Source: an uncultured Phycisphaerae bacterium
GTDB taxonomy: Bacteria > Planctomycetota > Phycisphaerae > Sedimentisphaerales > Anaerohalosphaeraceae
Reading direction: 5' to 3'
DNA: 64,000 nucleotides
Assembly (NCBI GenBank): GCA_937949545.1
Contig: CALEDR010000021.1
Span: forward strand, 143,235 to 207,234
The notes under the pieces: generated by a model
The model's input: only the letters and a program-made list of their open reading frames with translations
Told to the model about the DNA's origin: nothing
The model's database searches: none
In this document: positions 1-9,105 of the stretch, one piece after another
Layout: each line of letters begins with the position of its first letter
How positions within the stretch are numbered: the stretch's first letter is position 1
Translations under genes and position numbers: made by a program

Positions 1-326
1 TCAATCTTCAGACTTAACCGCTTGGCACCGCTTGCCGCCACCGACATTAAGGAAGAATTGCCCTTGGGGCGGACCGCTACGTTTGAAAACTTTCGGCCGT
101 CGAACCAAAAGTCCGCCCGAACATATTTTTCCGACATCGGATTGGCCAAAAGCCACTTCCAATCCTTCTCGGCCATCACAATTCGGACCGTTTTTATCCG
201 CTGCAGGTCAAACGGATTCCCATCCTTAGATGAGCTTAAAAAACCGCTTCCGCAGACAACAAAACCTGTCAAGACAGCCAAGACAGCCAAAAGTCCGATA
301 AAAATTGCCTTTTCCGTCTTATCCAC
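1..326 (-). CDS. CotH-like protein, N-terminal part (runs off left edge)
   Basis: This is the first 108 codons of a minus-strand gene that continues past base 1. Residues about 8-24 form a hydrophobic signal or anchor segment. After a short linker the reading frame gives TVRIVMAEKDWKWLL, then FDGRKFSNVAVRPKGNSSL and a KRLSLKI run at the edge. The pattern V-R-x-K-G-N-S-S with K-R-x-S-x-K-I is typical of the start of CotH kinase-like domains, which are common in exported proteins of Planctomycetota. CotH of Bacillus is a spore-coat protein kinase; the role here is unknown. The start is taken as GTG at 326 because no in-frame ATG precedes the hydrophobic segment, and the upstream Shine-Dalgarno is weak. 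The catalytic part lies outside the window. Confidence 0.7.
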   Translation of the reverse strand, partial: MDKTEKAIFIGLLAVLAVLTGFVVCGSGFLSSSKDGNPFDLQRIKTVRIVMAEKDWKWLLANPMSEKYVRADFWFDGRKFSNVAVRPKGNSSLMSVAASGAKRLSLKI

Positions 327-509
327 AATTCTATCAAATCCTAAAGAAACTGCCGGCCAGGACTTCTGCAACTCCTTCTGACCGCTTATTCAGAACTTTC
401 TTCCGCCGCATTTTTTTTCGTTAAACACAAAGAAAAGAACGCCGAAGAAAAAACAGATATTGCCGTCTATGCCGCCAAAAAATATCCGTCGGAGAAATAA
501 AATAAAAAG

Positions 510-1799
510 ATGGCAAAAGAAGACAAAAGAAATCCCGTTCCATTGGTTTCTCAGACCGACGCTTCGGCACAAGCGGCCCTGGACAAAAAGAGTTTCTCCG
601 CCGATCTGATCGATAATCTGGCCTACCAAATTCGCACGTTATCCAATGCCGTCATCGGCTTCAGCAATCTGCTGGCGGCCGAAGACTTAACCGATACTCA
701 GCGGGAGTATGTCGCCGAAATCCACCGGGCCGGGAAAGGCCTGTCATGCATTGTCAACGATGTCGTGGATTTGGCGCGTCTGGAACGAGGCAGCCTGAAA
801 CCGAATTTTGCCGAATGCGATCTGGCTAACCTGCTGGAAGAAATGGAAAGCATTCTCAGCCGAGCCGTCCTCAGCAAAGGCTTGTCCTTTGCCGTCGCTG
901 TCGAAGAAAATGTGCCGGCCTTCCTGCGGACCGACCGTGCCCGCCTGAAGCGGTGTCTGCTGAACCTGGCCGGCAATGCCGTTCAGTTTACCCAGCAGGG
1001 ACACATCGAGCTTCGGCTGCGGATGGATTCAATCGGCTCTCAGTCCGTCATTCGCTTTGACCTGACCGATACCGGTCTGACCCTCTCCACGGAACATTGG
1101 TCTGAACTTTTTGAACCGGTTTGTCAGAAGGAACAGATTCACAGCGGAATGCCGGCGGGTATTCATCTGGGCATGCAGGGATGCGGACTGCTGCCGCTGA
1201 CCCGGCAGCTGGTGCATCTGCTGAACGGACAAATCGAAGTGACGTCCCAGCCGGGAGAGGGTTCAACATTTTCGATTCTGCTTCCGGCTGAGCCGGCAAC
1301 CCAGAAATCCGGAATGCTTTTCTTCCCGCCTCGTTCGACGGGATACGGAAGACACGAAGAAACATTCGAGAACAAACAATGCATCGGAAGGGTTCTGCTG
1401 GTTGAGGATGAAGAATCCAACCGAACGGTGCTGACCCTGATGCTCGAAAATCTCGGGTCGGAAGTCATCGCCGTCGGCAGCGGTCGGGCTGCTGTGGAGA
1501 CAGCCTGCCGAAACGATTTCGACGTCATCCTGATGGACATCCAGCTGCCGGATATCAGCGGACTGCAGGCCGCCCGACAGCTGCGGGACAAGGGGCTTCA
1601 AACCCCGATTATCGCCCTGTCGGCAGGAACTGTCGCGGAAGATCGAAATCACCAGATTGAGGAACTTTTCGATGCCTTCCTGGCCAAACCGGTGGACAGT
1701 CCCCAGCTGGCCGAAGTGCTTCAGCCGCTGCTGCCGACCGTTCAAAAACCCAGAACAAACGAATCCAAACAACGCATTGAATTTCAGAAGACAAAATGA
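510..1799 (+). CDS. Degenerate hybrid histidine kinase with intact receiver domain
   Basis: The 429-residue protein has no membrane segment. Residues 34-110 match a HisKA dimerisation domain, residues 130-260 an HATPase domain and residues 292-410 a response-regulator receiver. In the H-box (AYQIRTLSNAVIGFS) the phospho-accepting His is replaced by Tyr39. The N-box Asn156 remains, but the G1 box reads DTGLT, lacking the second Gly, and the G2 box reads GCGLLPL. The receiver keeps its acidic pocket (Asp300), phospho-Asp343 and Lys393. It is therefore probably an inactive kinase-like scaffold with a working receiver. Its stop overlaps the start of the secretion ATPase gene (ATGA), so the two are translationally coupled, and it probably regulates pilus or secretion function. 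The start at 510 has GGAG about 15 bases upstream, which is long. Confidence 0.85.
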   Translation: MAKEDKRNPVPLVSQTDASAQAALDKKSFSADLIDNLAYQIRTLSNAVIGFSNLLAAEDLTDTQREYVAEIHRAGKGLSCIVNDVVDLARLERGSLKPNFAECDLANLLEEMESILSRAVLSKGLSFAVAVEENVPAFLRTDRARLKRCLLNLAGNAVQFTQQGHIELRLRMDSIGSQSVIRFDLTDTGLTLSTEHWSELFEPVCQKEQIHSGMPAGIHLGMQGCGLLPLTRQLVHLLNGQIEVTSQPGEGSTFSILLPAEPATQKSGMLFFPPRSTGYGRHEETFENKQCIGRVLLVEDEESNRTVLTLMLENLGSEVIAVGSGRAAVETACRNDFDVILMDIQLPDISGLQAARQLRDKGLQTPIIALSAGTVAEDRNHQIEELFDAFLAKPVDSPQLAEVLQPLLPTVQKPRTNESKQRIEFQKTK

Positions 1800-3580
1800 A
1801 AATACAGAATCCGGACATTCCGACGGCTCCTTTGGAAGGGCCTCAGCCGAGCACAGGCCAATTCGGGGAATGGCTGCTTGAACAGGGACTGCTCACAGCG
1901 GAAACCCTGCAAAAAGCCCTCGAGTCCCAGAAAACCGCCGAGAAGCGGCTGGGCCAGATTCTGGTGGATATGGGCGTTCTGACGGATGTTCAGGCCGCCC
2001 AGGCCCTCGGGAAATTCCTGAACGTCGAATTCATCCCGCTCGATGACCCGTCCGTCGTTCAGATGGAGGTGGCCCGCACCATCCCGGAACCCCTGGCCAA
2101 GCGGTTCTGTGTAGCGGTCGTGCGGGAAGGAGCGCAGGGTGTTGAACTGGCCATGGCCGACCCCCTGAACGTTATCGCCATCGATACCGTTTCGTTCAAA
2201 CTCAAAAAGCCGGTTAAACCGCTGATTGCATCCGAAAAACAAATCCTGCATCTAATTGACCAGATTTATCACGGCAGCGACCTGGACCAGCAGCAGATGC
2301 GAGACCTGGCCGATCTGGAAATCAGCACAGAGGAGGACGAGGAAGAGGAATCCGCCCAAAGCGGTGCACAGATTATTTCAGAGGCCGAGGCGGAAGAGGC
2401 CCCCGTCGTCCGCTTTGTGGATTTGATGCTCAGCCACGCCATCAAAAGCCGCGCCAGCGACATTCACGTGGAACCGCAGGAACACGGAATGATTATCCGG
2501 ATGCGGGTGGACGGCATTCTGACAGAAATGGTCCCGCCGCCGCGGAAGATGCAGGCCGCCGTAATCGCCCGCCTGAAAATCCTGGCGGAAATGGACATTG
2601 CCGAGCGGCGGCTGCCGCAGGACGGCCGCTTCAAAATCAAACGCGGCAAAGGTCAGCCCGACATCGATGTGCGGGTCAGCGCCCTGCCGACCATTTACGG
2701 CGAAAAAATCGTCCTGCGAATTCTCGATAAGTCCGCCGTCAATCACAACCTCGACACCATCGGGCTGGAACCCAAACTCCTCAAGCAGTTCAAGCAGATT
2801 TTGAATCTGCCGCACGGCATCATCATCGTCACAGGCCCCACCGGAAGCGGCAAAAGCACCACGCTCTATTCAGCCCTCAATGCGCTCAAAGACCCGCGGA
2901 AAAACATCACCACTGTCGAAGACCCGGTGGAGTACCGCCAGCCCGGCATCAACCAGACGCAGGTCAAACCTGAAATCAATCTGGATTTTGCCCTCTGCCT
3001 GCGGGCCATTCTGCGTCAGGACCCGGACATCATCCTCATCGGGGAAATCCGTGACAAGGAAACGATGGAAATCGCCATCAAGGCCTCCCTGACCGGGCAC
3101 CTGGTCCTGAGCACGTTCCATACCAACGATGCTCCCAGTGCGATCAGCCGTCTGGTTTATATGGGGCTGGAGCCCTACCTGCTGGCTTCTTCGCTCAACC
3201 TGATTCTGGCGCAGCGGCTGGTTCGAAAAATCTGCGACAAATGCAGTCAGCCGGCAGCCATCAGCGAGGAATTAATCCGCCGGCTCAAACTGACGCCGGA
3301 ACAGCTGGCCGCCGCGGACCTTCGGCAGGGAACCGGATGCAGCCACTGCAATGGAACGGGCTATCGGGGGCGGCTGCCGATTTTCGAATTTCTCGTCATC
3401 GACAACGAAATGCGTCAATTGATTGCCGCCGGCGGAAAAGAAATGGAAATCCGCGCCCTGGCCCGCTCCCGCGGCTACAGCGACCTGCTCGAATGCGGCA
3501 TTCGCCGAATGCTCGAAGGAAAAACCACCCCCGAAGAAGTCCTGCGCGTCACCTTCTCCGAGGCCGTGGCGGAAGAATAA
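1796..3580 (+). CDS. gspE: Type II secretion / type IV pilus assembly ATPase, GspE/PilB family
   Basis: This 594-residue cytoplasmic hexameric ATPase would power pseudopilus or pilus extension. Residues about 20-150 form an MshEN-type N domain, followed by a very acidic linker (EEDEEEES). The Walker A motif GPTGSGKST spans 347-355, the Walker B region DPDIILIGEIRD spans 409-420, and a His box (STFHTND) lies between about 440 and 450. Four Cys (480, 483, 515, 518) form the zinc site typical of GspE/PilB and absent from PilT retraction ATPases. The gene overlaps the hybrid kinase gene by four bases and heads the pilus locus. Length and motifs are normal. Whether the machine secretes proteins or extends pili cannot be decided from this protein. 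Confidence 0.96.
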   Translation: MKIQNPDIPTAPLEGPQPSTGQFGEWLLEQGLLTAETLQKALESQKTAEKRLGQILVDMGVLTDVQAAQALGKFLNVEFIPLDDPSVVQMEVARTIPEPLAKRFCVAVVREGAQGVELAMADPLNVIAIDTVSFKLKKPVKPLIASEKQILHLIDQIYHGSDLDQQQMRDLADLEISTEEDEEEESAQSGAQIISEAEAEEAPVVRFVDLMLSHAIKSRASDIHVEPQEHGMIIRMRVDGILTEMVPPPRKMQAAVIARLKILAEMDIAERRLPQDGRFKIKRGKGQPDIDVRVSALPTIYGEKIVLRILDKSAVNHNLDTIGLEPKLLKQFKQILNLPHGIIIVTGPTGSGKSTTLYSALNALKDPRKNITTVEDPVEYRQPGINQTQVKPEINLDFALCLRAILRQDPDIILIGEIRDKETMEIAIKASLTGHLVLSTFHTNDAPSAISRLVYMGLEPYLLASSLNLILAQRLVRKICDKCSQPAAISEELIRRLKLTPEQLAAADLRQGTGCSHCNGTGYRGRLPIFEFLVIDNEMRQLIAAGGKEMEIRALARSRGYSDLLECGIRRMLEGKTTPEEVLRVTFSEAVAEE

Positions 3581-3589
3581 GGCATCCGC

Positions 3590-4003
3590 TCAGCGGCTGC
3601 GCCAGGCATACTCACGGCAGCCGTCATTCTGGCGAGTTCGAAACCGCTTCAAAAACCGAACGGCAATCCAGTCCGCTGCCAGCACAGCCGTCACAATGCC
3701 CGCCAGAGTCAGAAAGAGAACGGAAATCCACCAGTTCGGCCAGTACATTACTGGCACAACCCGGACAAATTCGGGGCGGTAATGAGCCAGAAGTCCCATC
3801 GCTCCGACCACCCCAAGCAGCAGGATAGGCACACGCATTCCATTGAAAACAGCCGCCCATTCCTCCCGCAGACTGCCGCCGGCCCGAACCGAACAAGAGC
3901 AACGGCGAGGCGCCTTCTGCAGAATGGAATAATCCTTCAGCATCTCTTTGTTCAAAGGATTGATATTAGGATTGGGATGAGATCCCCAAATCGCTTTTTT
4001 CAT
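3590..4003 (-). CDS. Small inner-membrane protein of unknown function
   Basis: This 137-residue protein is encoded against the pilus operon, between the ATPase and platform-protein genes. The N-terminal 50 residues are polar, with two adjacent Cys-containing stretches (RRCSCS). Two strong membrane segments follow at about 57-75 and 88-110, and the C terminus is basic. I do not recognise the family. A good minus-strand promoter (4043-4071) and a GGGG-rich Shine-Dalgarno five bases before the ATG support a real gene. It could modulate the neighbouring secretion machine, but nothing in the sequence proves that. Confidence 0.6.
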   Translation of the reverse strand: MKKAIWGSHPNPNINPLNKEMLKDYSILQKAPRRCSCSVRAGGSLREEWAAVFNGMRVPILLLGVVGAMGLLAHYRPEFVRVVPVMYWPNWWISVLFLTLAGIVTAVLAADWIAVRFLKRFRTRQNDGCREYAWRSR

Positions 4004-4042
4004 ACATCCCCCGATGTTTTAACCTTTGCTTTCTATACGCAT

Positions 4043-4071
4043 ATTATATCGGATTGTGCGTTCTGAATCAA
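4043..4071 (-). promoter_or_regulatory. Sigma70-type promoter for the 3590-4003 gene
   Basis: On the minus strand a -35 box TTGATT (4066-4071) and a -10 box TATAAT (4043-4048) are separated by 17 bases. The predicted start is about 4036, giving a leader of about 30 bases. The rest of the 341-base gap 4004-4344 holds only the untranslated lead-in of gspF. The open frame upstream of 4345 there does not look like protein. Confidence 0.6.
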
Positions 4072-4344
4072 GCCAAACCCGGCAGGCACAATGGTTATAG
4101 GACGTCAGCCGGCTGATTGGGAAAAGTCGCGCCTCTTTTTCCGTTACTCCTTTCGAACCCCTTTTCCCGTCGGATGCGATTCCCGGACCCAAAATCCGTT
4201 CCAAACCCCTTCAAACCGTTTTTTATCAGACTCAGGAAACTTCCGGACCGGCCCAACTTTCTTCCGGCAGAGATTTTTCACAAAAGCCCCCGCCTCAAAA
4301 TGCCGAACCCCAGAACAAATCAAATTCGGAGAGGATCGTGCGCA

Positions 4345-5553
4345 ATGCAGACGTTTGAATATGTAGCGTGGGATACAGCCGGACACTGCCGGGAGGGAAT
4401 TCGCCAGGCGCAGTCCCGTCAGGACCTGCTGGCCCAGCTGCGGCAGGAAAATCTGACTCCGGTATCCATTGCGGAAGTGATTCCGGAAACCAACGAGAAA
4501 GTGCACACAGCCGGTGCACGGTACCGCCGGGTGCGATCGGAACAGATGTCCACCTTCTGCTGGCAGCTGGCGACGATGCTTGAAGGCGGGTTGTCCGTCA
4601 CCACGGCCATCCAGACGATTGCGGAGGACCTTACCAATCCCTATTTTGAGTATGTCCTGAAAGATATAGCCGCCCGGCTGGAAACGGGGGAAACCTTTAC
4701 CGACAGCGTCCGGGCACATCCAAAAGTCTTCAACCGGCTGGCCTACTCCATCATCATGGCCGGCGAAACCAGCGGCTCGCTGTCCAACTCGCTCCGTCGG
4801 CTGGCGGATTATTATCAGGAGCGGGACAAACTGGTCAGAAAAGTCCGCAGCGCCATGGCCTATCCGATTTTTGTCGTCTGCTTTATCGTGGTGATTGTCG
4901 TGGTGCTGATGACGCTGATTGTTCCGCGCTTTCAGGTGATGTTCGAGACCTTCAAAGGGGAACTGCCCGCCTTCACGCGCGGCTTTATGGCTGTCTATCA
5001 CGGAATCGTCAATCACATTCTGCTGATTCTGATTGCCCTGGCAGCTCTGATTGCCGGCGCCGTCATTGCCTCCAAAACCAAATCCGGCCAGGCCGTTCTG
5101 CATCGGCTTGAACTGAACATGCCCCTGCTGGGCCGAATTAAGCGGATGGCTTTCATCTGCATGTTCTGCCGGACGCTGGCCTCGCTGGCAGCGGCAGGCG
5201 TATCGATTCTGGATGCGTTCATCATTTTAGCGGAAATGACACCCAACCAGCTGCTCCGGAACGGAGTCCTGCTGGCCCGGCAGAAGATGACCGAAGGCAT
5301 TTCGATGGCTGACAGTCTCCATGCCTGCGGCCTGTTCCCCGGCGTGGCCGTCAAAATGGCTCAAATCGGCGAACAGTCCGGCTCCCTGGTGTCCGTCTTG
5401 GAAAAAACCGGCGACTTTTACGCCCGCAAGGTCGATGAGCTTGTCTCCATGATGCTCGGGCTGCTGGAACCGATTTTGATTGTCACCGTCGGAGCGATTG
5501 TGCTGACCGTTCTGCTGGCGATGTATCTGCCGATTTTTTCTATGTCCGTATAA
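4345..5553 (+). CDS. gspF: Type II secretion / type IV pilus inner-membrane platform protein, GspF/PilC family
   Basis: This 402-residue polytopic membrane protein has two T2SSF domains (about 66-190 and 270-395). Each carries the E-x-S-G-S-L signature (AGETSGSLSNSL and IGEQSGSLVSVL). Membrane segments lie at about 168-192, 213-235 and 370-393. It recruits the ATPase and couples it to pilin insertion. The frame is open further upstream to 4117, but the start at 4345 is chosen because GGAGAGGA (4328-4335) sits nine bases before it and the family begins at this point. The length is normal for GspF/PilC. Confidence 0.95.
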   Translation: MQTFEYVAWDTAGHCREGIRQAQSRQDLLAQLRQENLTPVSIAEVIPETNEKVHTAGARYRRVRSEQMSTFCWQLATMLEGGLSVTTAIQTIAEDLTNPYFEYVLKDIAARLETGETFTDSVRAHPKVFNRLAYSIIMAGETSGSLSNSLRRLADYYQERDKLVRKVRSAMAYPIFVVCFIVVIVVVLMTLIVPRFQVMFETFKGELPAFTRGFMAVYHGIVNHILLILIALAALIAGAVIASKTKSGQAVLHRLELNMPLLGRIKRMAFICMFCRTLASLAAAGVSILDAFIILAEMTPNQLLRNGVLLARQKMTEGISMADSLHACGLFPGVAVKMAQIGEQSGSLVSVLEKTGDFYARKVDELVSMMLGLLEPILIVTVGAIVLTVLLAMYLPIFSMSV

Positions 5554-5636
5554 ACCTCGAAAAAACGTGGGTCTCGAACAGGATTTCGAGACAAAAAAAC
5601 ATAAAAAAATGTACATTTTTTTAGGAGATGCAAGCA

Positions 5637-6029
5637 ATGACAGGAAGAAAAGGATTTACGCTGATTGAACTGATGGTCGTCATCTTGATTGTCGGCATCC
5701 TGGCGGCGGCCTCCATCCCGCTGATGCGCGGCCGCATCGAATCCGCCAAGTGGGCGGAAGCCAATGCCACCGCCGGCACCATTAAGTCCGCCGTCCGGGT
5801 GTATTTTGTCGAACACGGCACAGCGCCTACCGGCAGTCTGGGCGTCGCCGCCACGCGACAGGCTCTGGGCTTCCAGGATGCGGACCTGACCGGAACCTAC
5901 TTTGTCCCGGGCGACTACAACATCGACAGCGTTGATGCCAACGGCAACGCCCAGATTACGGTCACCGGCAGTCAGCCCAACGCCCCCAGCGGGTCCAAGA
6001 CCCTCTACGTGGACGGACGATGGGAATAG
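5637..6029 (+). CDS. Type IV pilin-like major pseudopilin, GspG-like
   Basis: This 130-residue prepilin begins MTGRKG, followed by FTLIELMVVILIVGIL. Prepilin peptidase would cut after Gly6, leaving Phe1 and the invariant Glu5 of the mature protein. The hydrophobic helix covers the next 20 residues. The globular part (AEANATAGTIKSAVRVYFVEHG) resembles planctomycete GspG/pilin-like proteins and ends in a short beta region. The ATG at 5637 is preferred to the one at 5628 because AGGAG (5623-5627) directly abuts 5628 but is nine bases from 5637. It is probably the main fibre subunit of this machine. Confidence 0.88.
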   Translation: MTGRKGFTLIELMVVILIVGILAAASIPLMRGRIESAKWAEANATAGTIKSAVRVYFVEHGTAPTGSLGVAATRQALGFQDADLTGTYFVPGDYNIDSVDANGNAQITVTGSQPNAPSGSKTLYVDGRWE

Positions 6030-6124
6030 CCGGCCGAACGGTCAAATCCCAGGAACGGAGGAGGTCTGCATCTTTCTCCGTTCCTTCTTTCCTTGAGATG
6101 CCGAAGAACACAAGGAGGCTTCTC

Positions 6125-6622
6125 ATGACTGTCCTGAATGCTCCGGACCGACGCGGCACCCGCCGGCGGACTCGAATGCCCGCCGGGGTTACCCTGCTCG
6201 AACTGATTGTCACAACGGTGATTTTGGCCATTGCATCCCTGGGAGCCCTGACCTACCAGTATCACGCCGTCAAGCGGGCCCGCAGCGCCCGTGCCGAAAT
6301 CGTCGCTGCGCAGCTGGCCCAGCTGCTGCTGGACGACTGGAAAAGCACCGGCGGCAATGAATTTTATGACCCGACGACTCTTGACCTCGGTCTGGAACAA
6401 ATCGGCAGCGACCCGATTTACCGTGTCACTTTCAACGGCTTTCCCATGCGGGCACAGCTTGGGTACTCTGACATCGACACCGATTCAGAAGCCGGAGTGA
6501 CACTCCGGGAAATCCGCGTCACAATTCGTTGGCGGCGGGATTACAAAAATCTCGAACCGACCGCCGCGGACCCGACTTTCACCTCATCTACGTATGTCCG
6601 AAGAGACCAATCCGGCGGATAA
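6125..6622 (+). CDS. Minor pseudopilin-like protein (GspI/PilV type)
   Basis: This 165-residue protein has a long 21-residue basic leader, then a G/VTLLEL cleavage site with Glu at position 5 and a hydrophobic helix. The C-terminal part is a small soluble domain of no recognised type. The start at 6125 is fixed by AAGGAGG (6112-6118) six bases upstream. The frame is open back to 6020, but that stretch overlaps the previous gene and reads poorly. It is probably a minor, tip or initiation pilin of the same fibre. Confidence 0.8.
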   Translation: MTVLNAPDRRGTRRRTRMPAGVTLLELIVTTVILAIASLGALTYQYHAVKRARSARAEIVAAQLAQLLLDDWKSTGGNEFYDPTTLDLGLEQIGSDPIYRVTFNGFPMRAQLGYSDIDTDSEAGVTLREIRVTIRWRRDYKNLEPTAADPTFTSSTYVRRDQSGG

Positions 6623-6635
6623 GGAGGCATCTCGC

Positions 6636-7319
6636 ATGAATCACTGCAAGAATCTATCTCGCCTGCCCAATGCTTTTACGCTGCTCGAAGTGGTCGTCAC
6701 GCTGGCGATTCTGATTATTCCGATTTTGGCCGTCACCATCCTGGCGGCCGGCGGCTCCCGAAGCTTCCGCCAGACCTACAACAGCATTCACAAACCGATT
6801 CGGCAGGACGCACTGGCCGCTATGACGGCTTTCAGCACCATCGGACGCAAATCCAATCGAAGCAATTATACTGTCTATAAAATCATCAACGGCAGCTACA
6901 CCGTCGCCCAGCCTCCCGTCAATCAGGAAATCGCCTCCGGTTCCGCCGTCGAATTCCGCTACTGGGAAAATACCTTCGACCCGGCGGCCGCCAATCCGGA
7001 TGTGCTGGAAGTCGCCAATACCGGAACACACTATGCTCTCTTTTATCTGGAAGGCCGCCGGCTGAAAGTCGACTACGGCACCGTCGTCAACGGAGTCGGC
7101 GGAATCTCCGGAGGCGTCCGCCGAACCAGCTCCCTTCTGCGAACCGTTACTCTCAGTGAATTTGTGGATACATCCAAGGGAACAGAGATTTTCAGCCACA
7201 ACGTGGTCGGCGGAGTCGGAATGGGTTCCGTCCGGATGAATCTGACGCTGACCGACAATGAAGGCGATTCCGTAGAGGTCAAAACCTCCGTTCTGCTGCG
7301 GATGAACTGGCCCCGTTAG
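6636..7319 (+). CDS. Minor pseudopilin-like protein with alanine at the cleavage site
   Basis: This 227-residue protein starts at 6636, eight bases after AAGGAGG (6621-6627). A 13-residue leader ends in Ala rather than the usual Gly (LPNA/FTLLEV), followed by Glu5 and a hydrophobic helix. The soluble part contains NGVGGISGGVRR and a beta-rich C terminus. Prepilin peptidases accept Ala at -1 in some substrates, so processing is still expected. It follows the preceding pilin-like gene with a 13-base gap, in the same operon. Confidence 0.78.
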   Translation: MNHCKNLSRLPNAFTLLEVVVTLAILIIPILAVTILAAGGSRSFRQTYNSIHKPIRQDALAAMTAFSTIGRKSNRSNYTVYKIINGSYTVAQPPVNQEIASGSAVEFRYWENTFDPAAANPDVLEVANTGTHYALFYLEGRRLKVDYGTVVNGVGGISGGVRRTSSLLRTVTLSEFVDTSKGTEIFSHNVVGGVGMGSVRMNLTLTDNEGDSVEVKTSVLLRMNWPR

Positions 7320-7331
7320 GAACAGAACTTT

Positions 7332-9092
7332 ATGGTCCGGACTCGAACCATTCAAACACAAAGACCGACAGGTTCCGCACTGGTTTTGGCCGTGCTCCTG
7401 CTGGTGATTTTATCGCTGCTCGGATTGAGCATGCTCAAGGCCGCTCAGGACGCACAGGAATACAGCATCCAGCTCAAACGGAAGGCCGCCGCCCAGGCCG
7501 CCGCCGAAGCCGCGTATGAGCAGGCCGTCTTCTGGATGAGCCAGCAGCCCGACCTCTTTGTCGCCCTCGAGAAAAAATCCCCCCAGGGAATCGTGTCCTT
7601 TCCGGACAGCTCCGGCTCCTACCAGATTCGATTCTCCTCCTTTGCCGATTCACGGCCGGTTTTCGAGGTAGCCGCCCGCGGACAGTCCGGACAGATGGTC
7701 AGCACCCTGAATGTCTTTCTCGTGCAGGCGATGACCGGCTGGGAGATGGGGCAGTGCCGGGTCCCCTCCGGACCCTCCTCCACGGCCGAAGTCTATTTTG
7801 CCAACGGGGAAATTATCGCCATGCCGATTCACATCAATACGGTTCAGCCGCCGGACGACCGCAACCCGGATATTTATGTGCAGCCGGACCCGCTGTTCCT
7901 CGAACCGGTCTCGATGAGCGAATCCCGATACGCCTCCGACGGCACCGACAAATACCGCCGCATCATCGACCTGTTTGACAGCGGCATCTTTTTTGATCAG
8001 CCCAAAAGCCGAATCAGTGACGAAGAAGCCGTCCAGCTGAAATTCGACTGGTTTGTCCAGATGCTTCAGGAACAGAAGCCGAACCTCATTTTCCGGCCGG
8101 TCAAAAACAATCTGGTGCCGCTCGGGCAGCCCGCTGTGCAGCTGGAGTTTTTTGTCGGAACGGACAATATCGGCTATGTCCGCATCACCAACAACTGCAC
8201 CGTCCGCGGCTATCAGCGGACCGTTTCCGACACGGACACATGGGACTACAAAATCAAACCCGGCAGCGGCGGAACCCTCTTTGAAAAGTATCCCGTTTAC
8301 GGATTCCATTATATTCCCGCCAATGCGTCCGCCACAGGACAGCAAATCATTCTGCCGGTCCAAAATACCTATGTTGTTCCCCGATACGGTTCGACGGAAG
8401 GCCCCCCCGGCGGACAGATTTTTGTGGACGGAAATGTCATCATCGGCAGTGCCTCTGAAAATGCCTCCCTGCCGAACGTCCGTCAGCTCAATACCGTCCA
8501 GGGAAAAATCACCGTCGCTGCCACGGGAAATATCTGGGTGGCCGCTCCCATCCAGGTATCCGACCGAGACAACAACGGCGCTTTGTATCCTCGTCAGACC
8601 AACGGCCTGCCGCATCCGGACAATCCCAATGCCCTCGGTCTGGTCGCACGGGGTGTGGTCAAAATCATTGACCCGGGACTGGCCGCCTCTCTCGGAGCCC
8701 CGGGGACCGTCTCCGGCGCTGTCTATCAGCCGGCGGCCCTGCTGGACAAAGGAAAGCCGGCCGGTTCTCCCTATCGGCATCTGCCCGACCCGATGATTGT
8801 CGAGGCCGCCATTACCGCCTGCGGAGGGGGATGGGGAGCGGAGAATGTCGAACGAAACGGCTACGGCGGACGAAAAGAGGAGGTTGGACCGACTGACAAT
8901 CTGATTGTCCGCGGAATGCTGGCCGAATCCATCCGCGGCGTCGTCGGCGTCATCGGACGAGACGGCTACGTCAAACAATACTACCTCGATGAACGGCTCA
9001 GCCGCGGCATTGTCCCAGGCAATCTCTGGTTCAAAGGCAAATACATTCCAATCCCCGGCGGATGGAAGGAAACAGCCCAGCGGCTTCCCTGA
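7332..9092 (+). CDS. Large PilX/GspK-like pilus protein, copy A
   Basis: This 586-residue protein has a short basic leader (MVRTRTIQTQRPTG), a hydrophobic helix (SALVLAVLLLVILSLLGLSM) and an Ala-rich KRKAAAQAAAEAAYEQA segment. These are typical of PilX N-terminal proteins, which lack a classic type III signal. The rest is a long beta-rich domain. Residues about 360-460 contain GGQIFVDGNVIIGSA and TVAATGNIWVAAPI, which suggest a parallel beta-helix or surface-exposed module. It has a full-length paralog immediately downstream. Surface adhesion or tip assembly is an inference from position only. Confidence 0.75.
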   Translation: MVRTRTIQTQRPTGSALVLAVLLLVILSLLGLSMLKAAQDAQEYSIQLKRKAAAQAAAEAAYEQAVFWMSQQPDLFVALEKKSPQGIVSFPDSSGSYQIRFSSFADSRPVFEVAARGQSGQMVSTLNVFLVQAMTGWEMGQCRVPSGPSSTAEVYFANGEIIAMPIHINTVQPPDDRNPDIYVQPDPLFLEPVSMSESRYASDGTDKYRRIIDLFDSGIFFDQPKSRISDEEAVQLKFDWFVQMLQEQKPNLIFRPVKNNLVPLGQPAVQLEFFVGTDNIGYVRITNNCTVRGYQRTVSDTDTWDYKIKPGSGGTLFEKYPVYGFHYIPANASATGQQIILPVQNTYVVPRYGSTEGPPGGQIFVDGNVIIGSASENASLPNVRQLNTVQGKITVAATGNIWVAAPIQVSDRDNNGALYPRQTNGLPHPDNPNALGLVARGVVKIIDPGLAASLGAPGTVSGAVYQPAALLDKGKPAGSPYRHLPDPMIVEAAITACGGGWGAENVERNGYGGRKEEVGPTDNLIVRGMLAESIRGVVGVIGRDGYVKQYYLDERLSRGIVPGNLWFKGKYIPIPGGWKETAQRLP

Positions 9093-9105
9093 GTGAGGAA
9101 CGGCT

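Noticed and set aside
22..381. Plus-strand frame at the left edge
   Set aside because: The minus strand gives a CotH-like N terminus with a hydrophobic start. The plus frame has no recognisable content.
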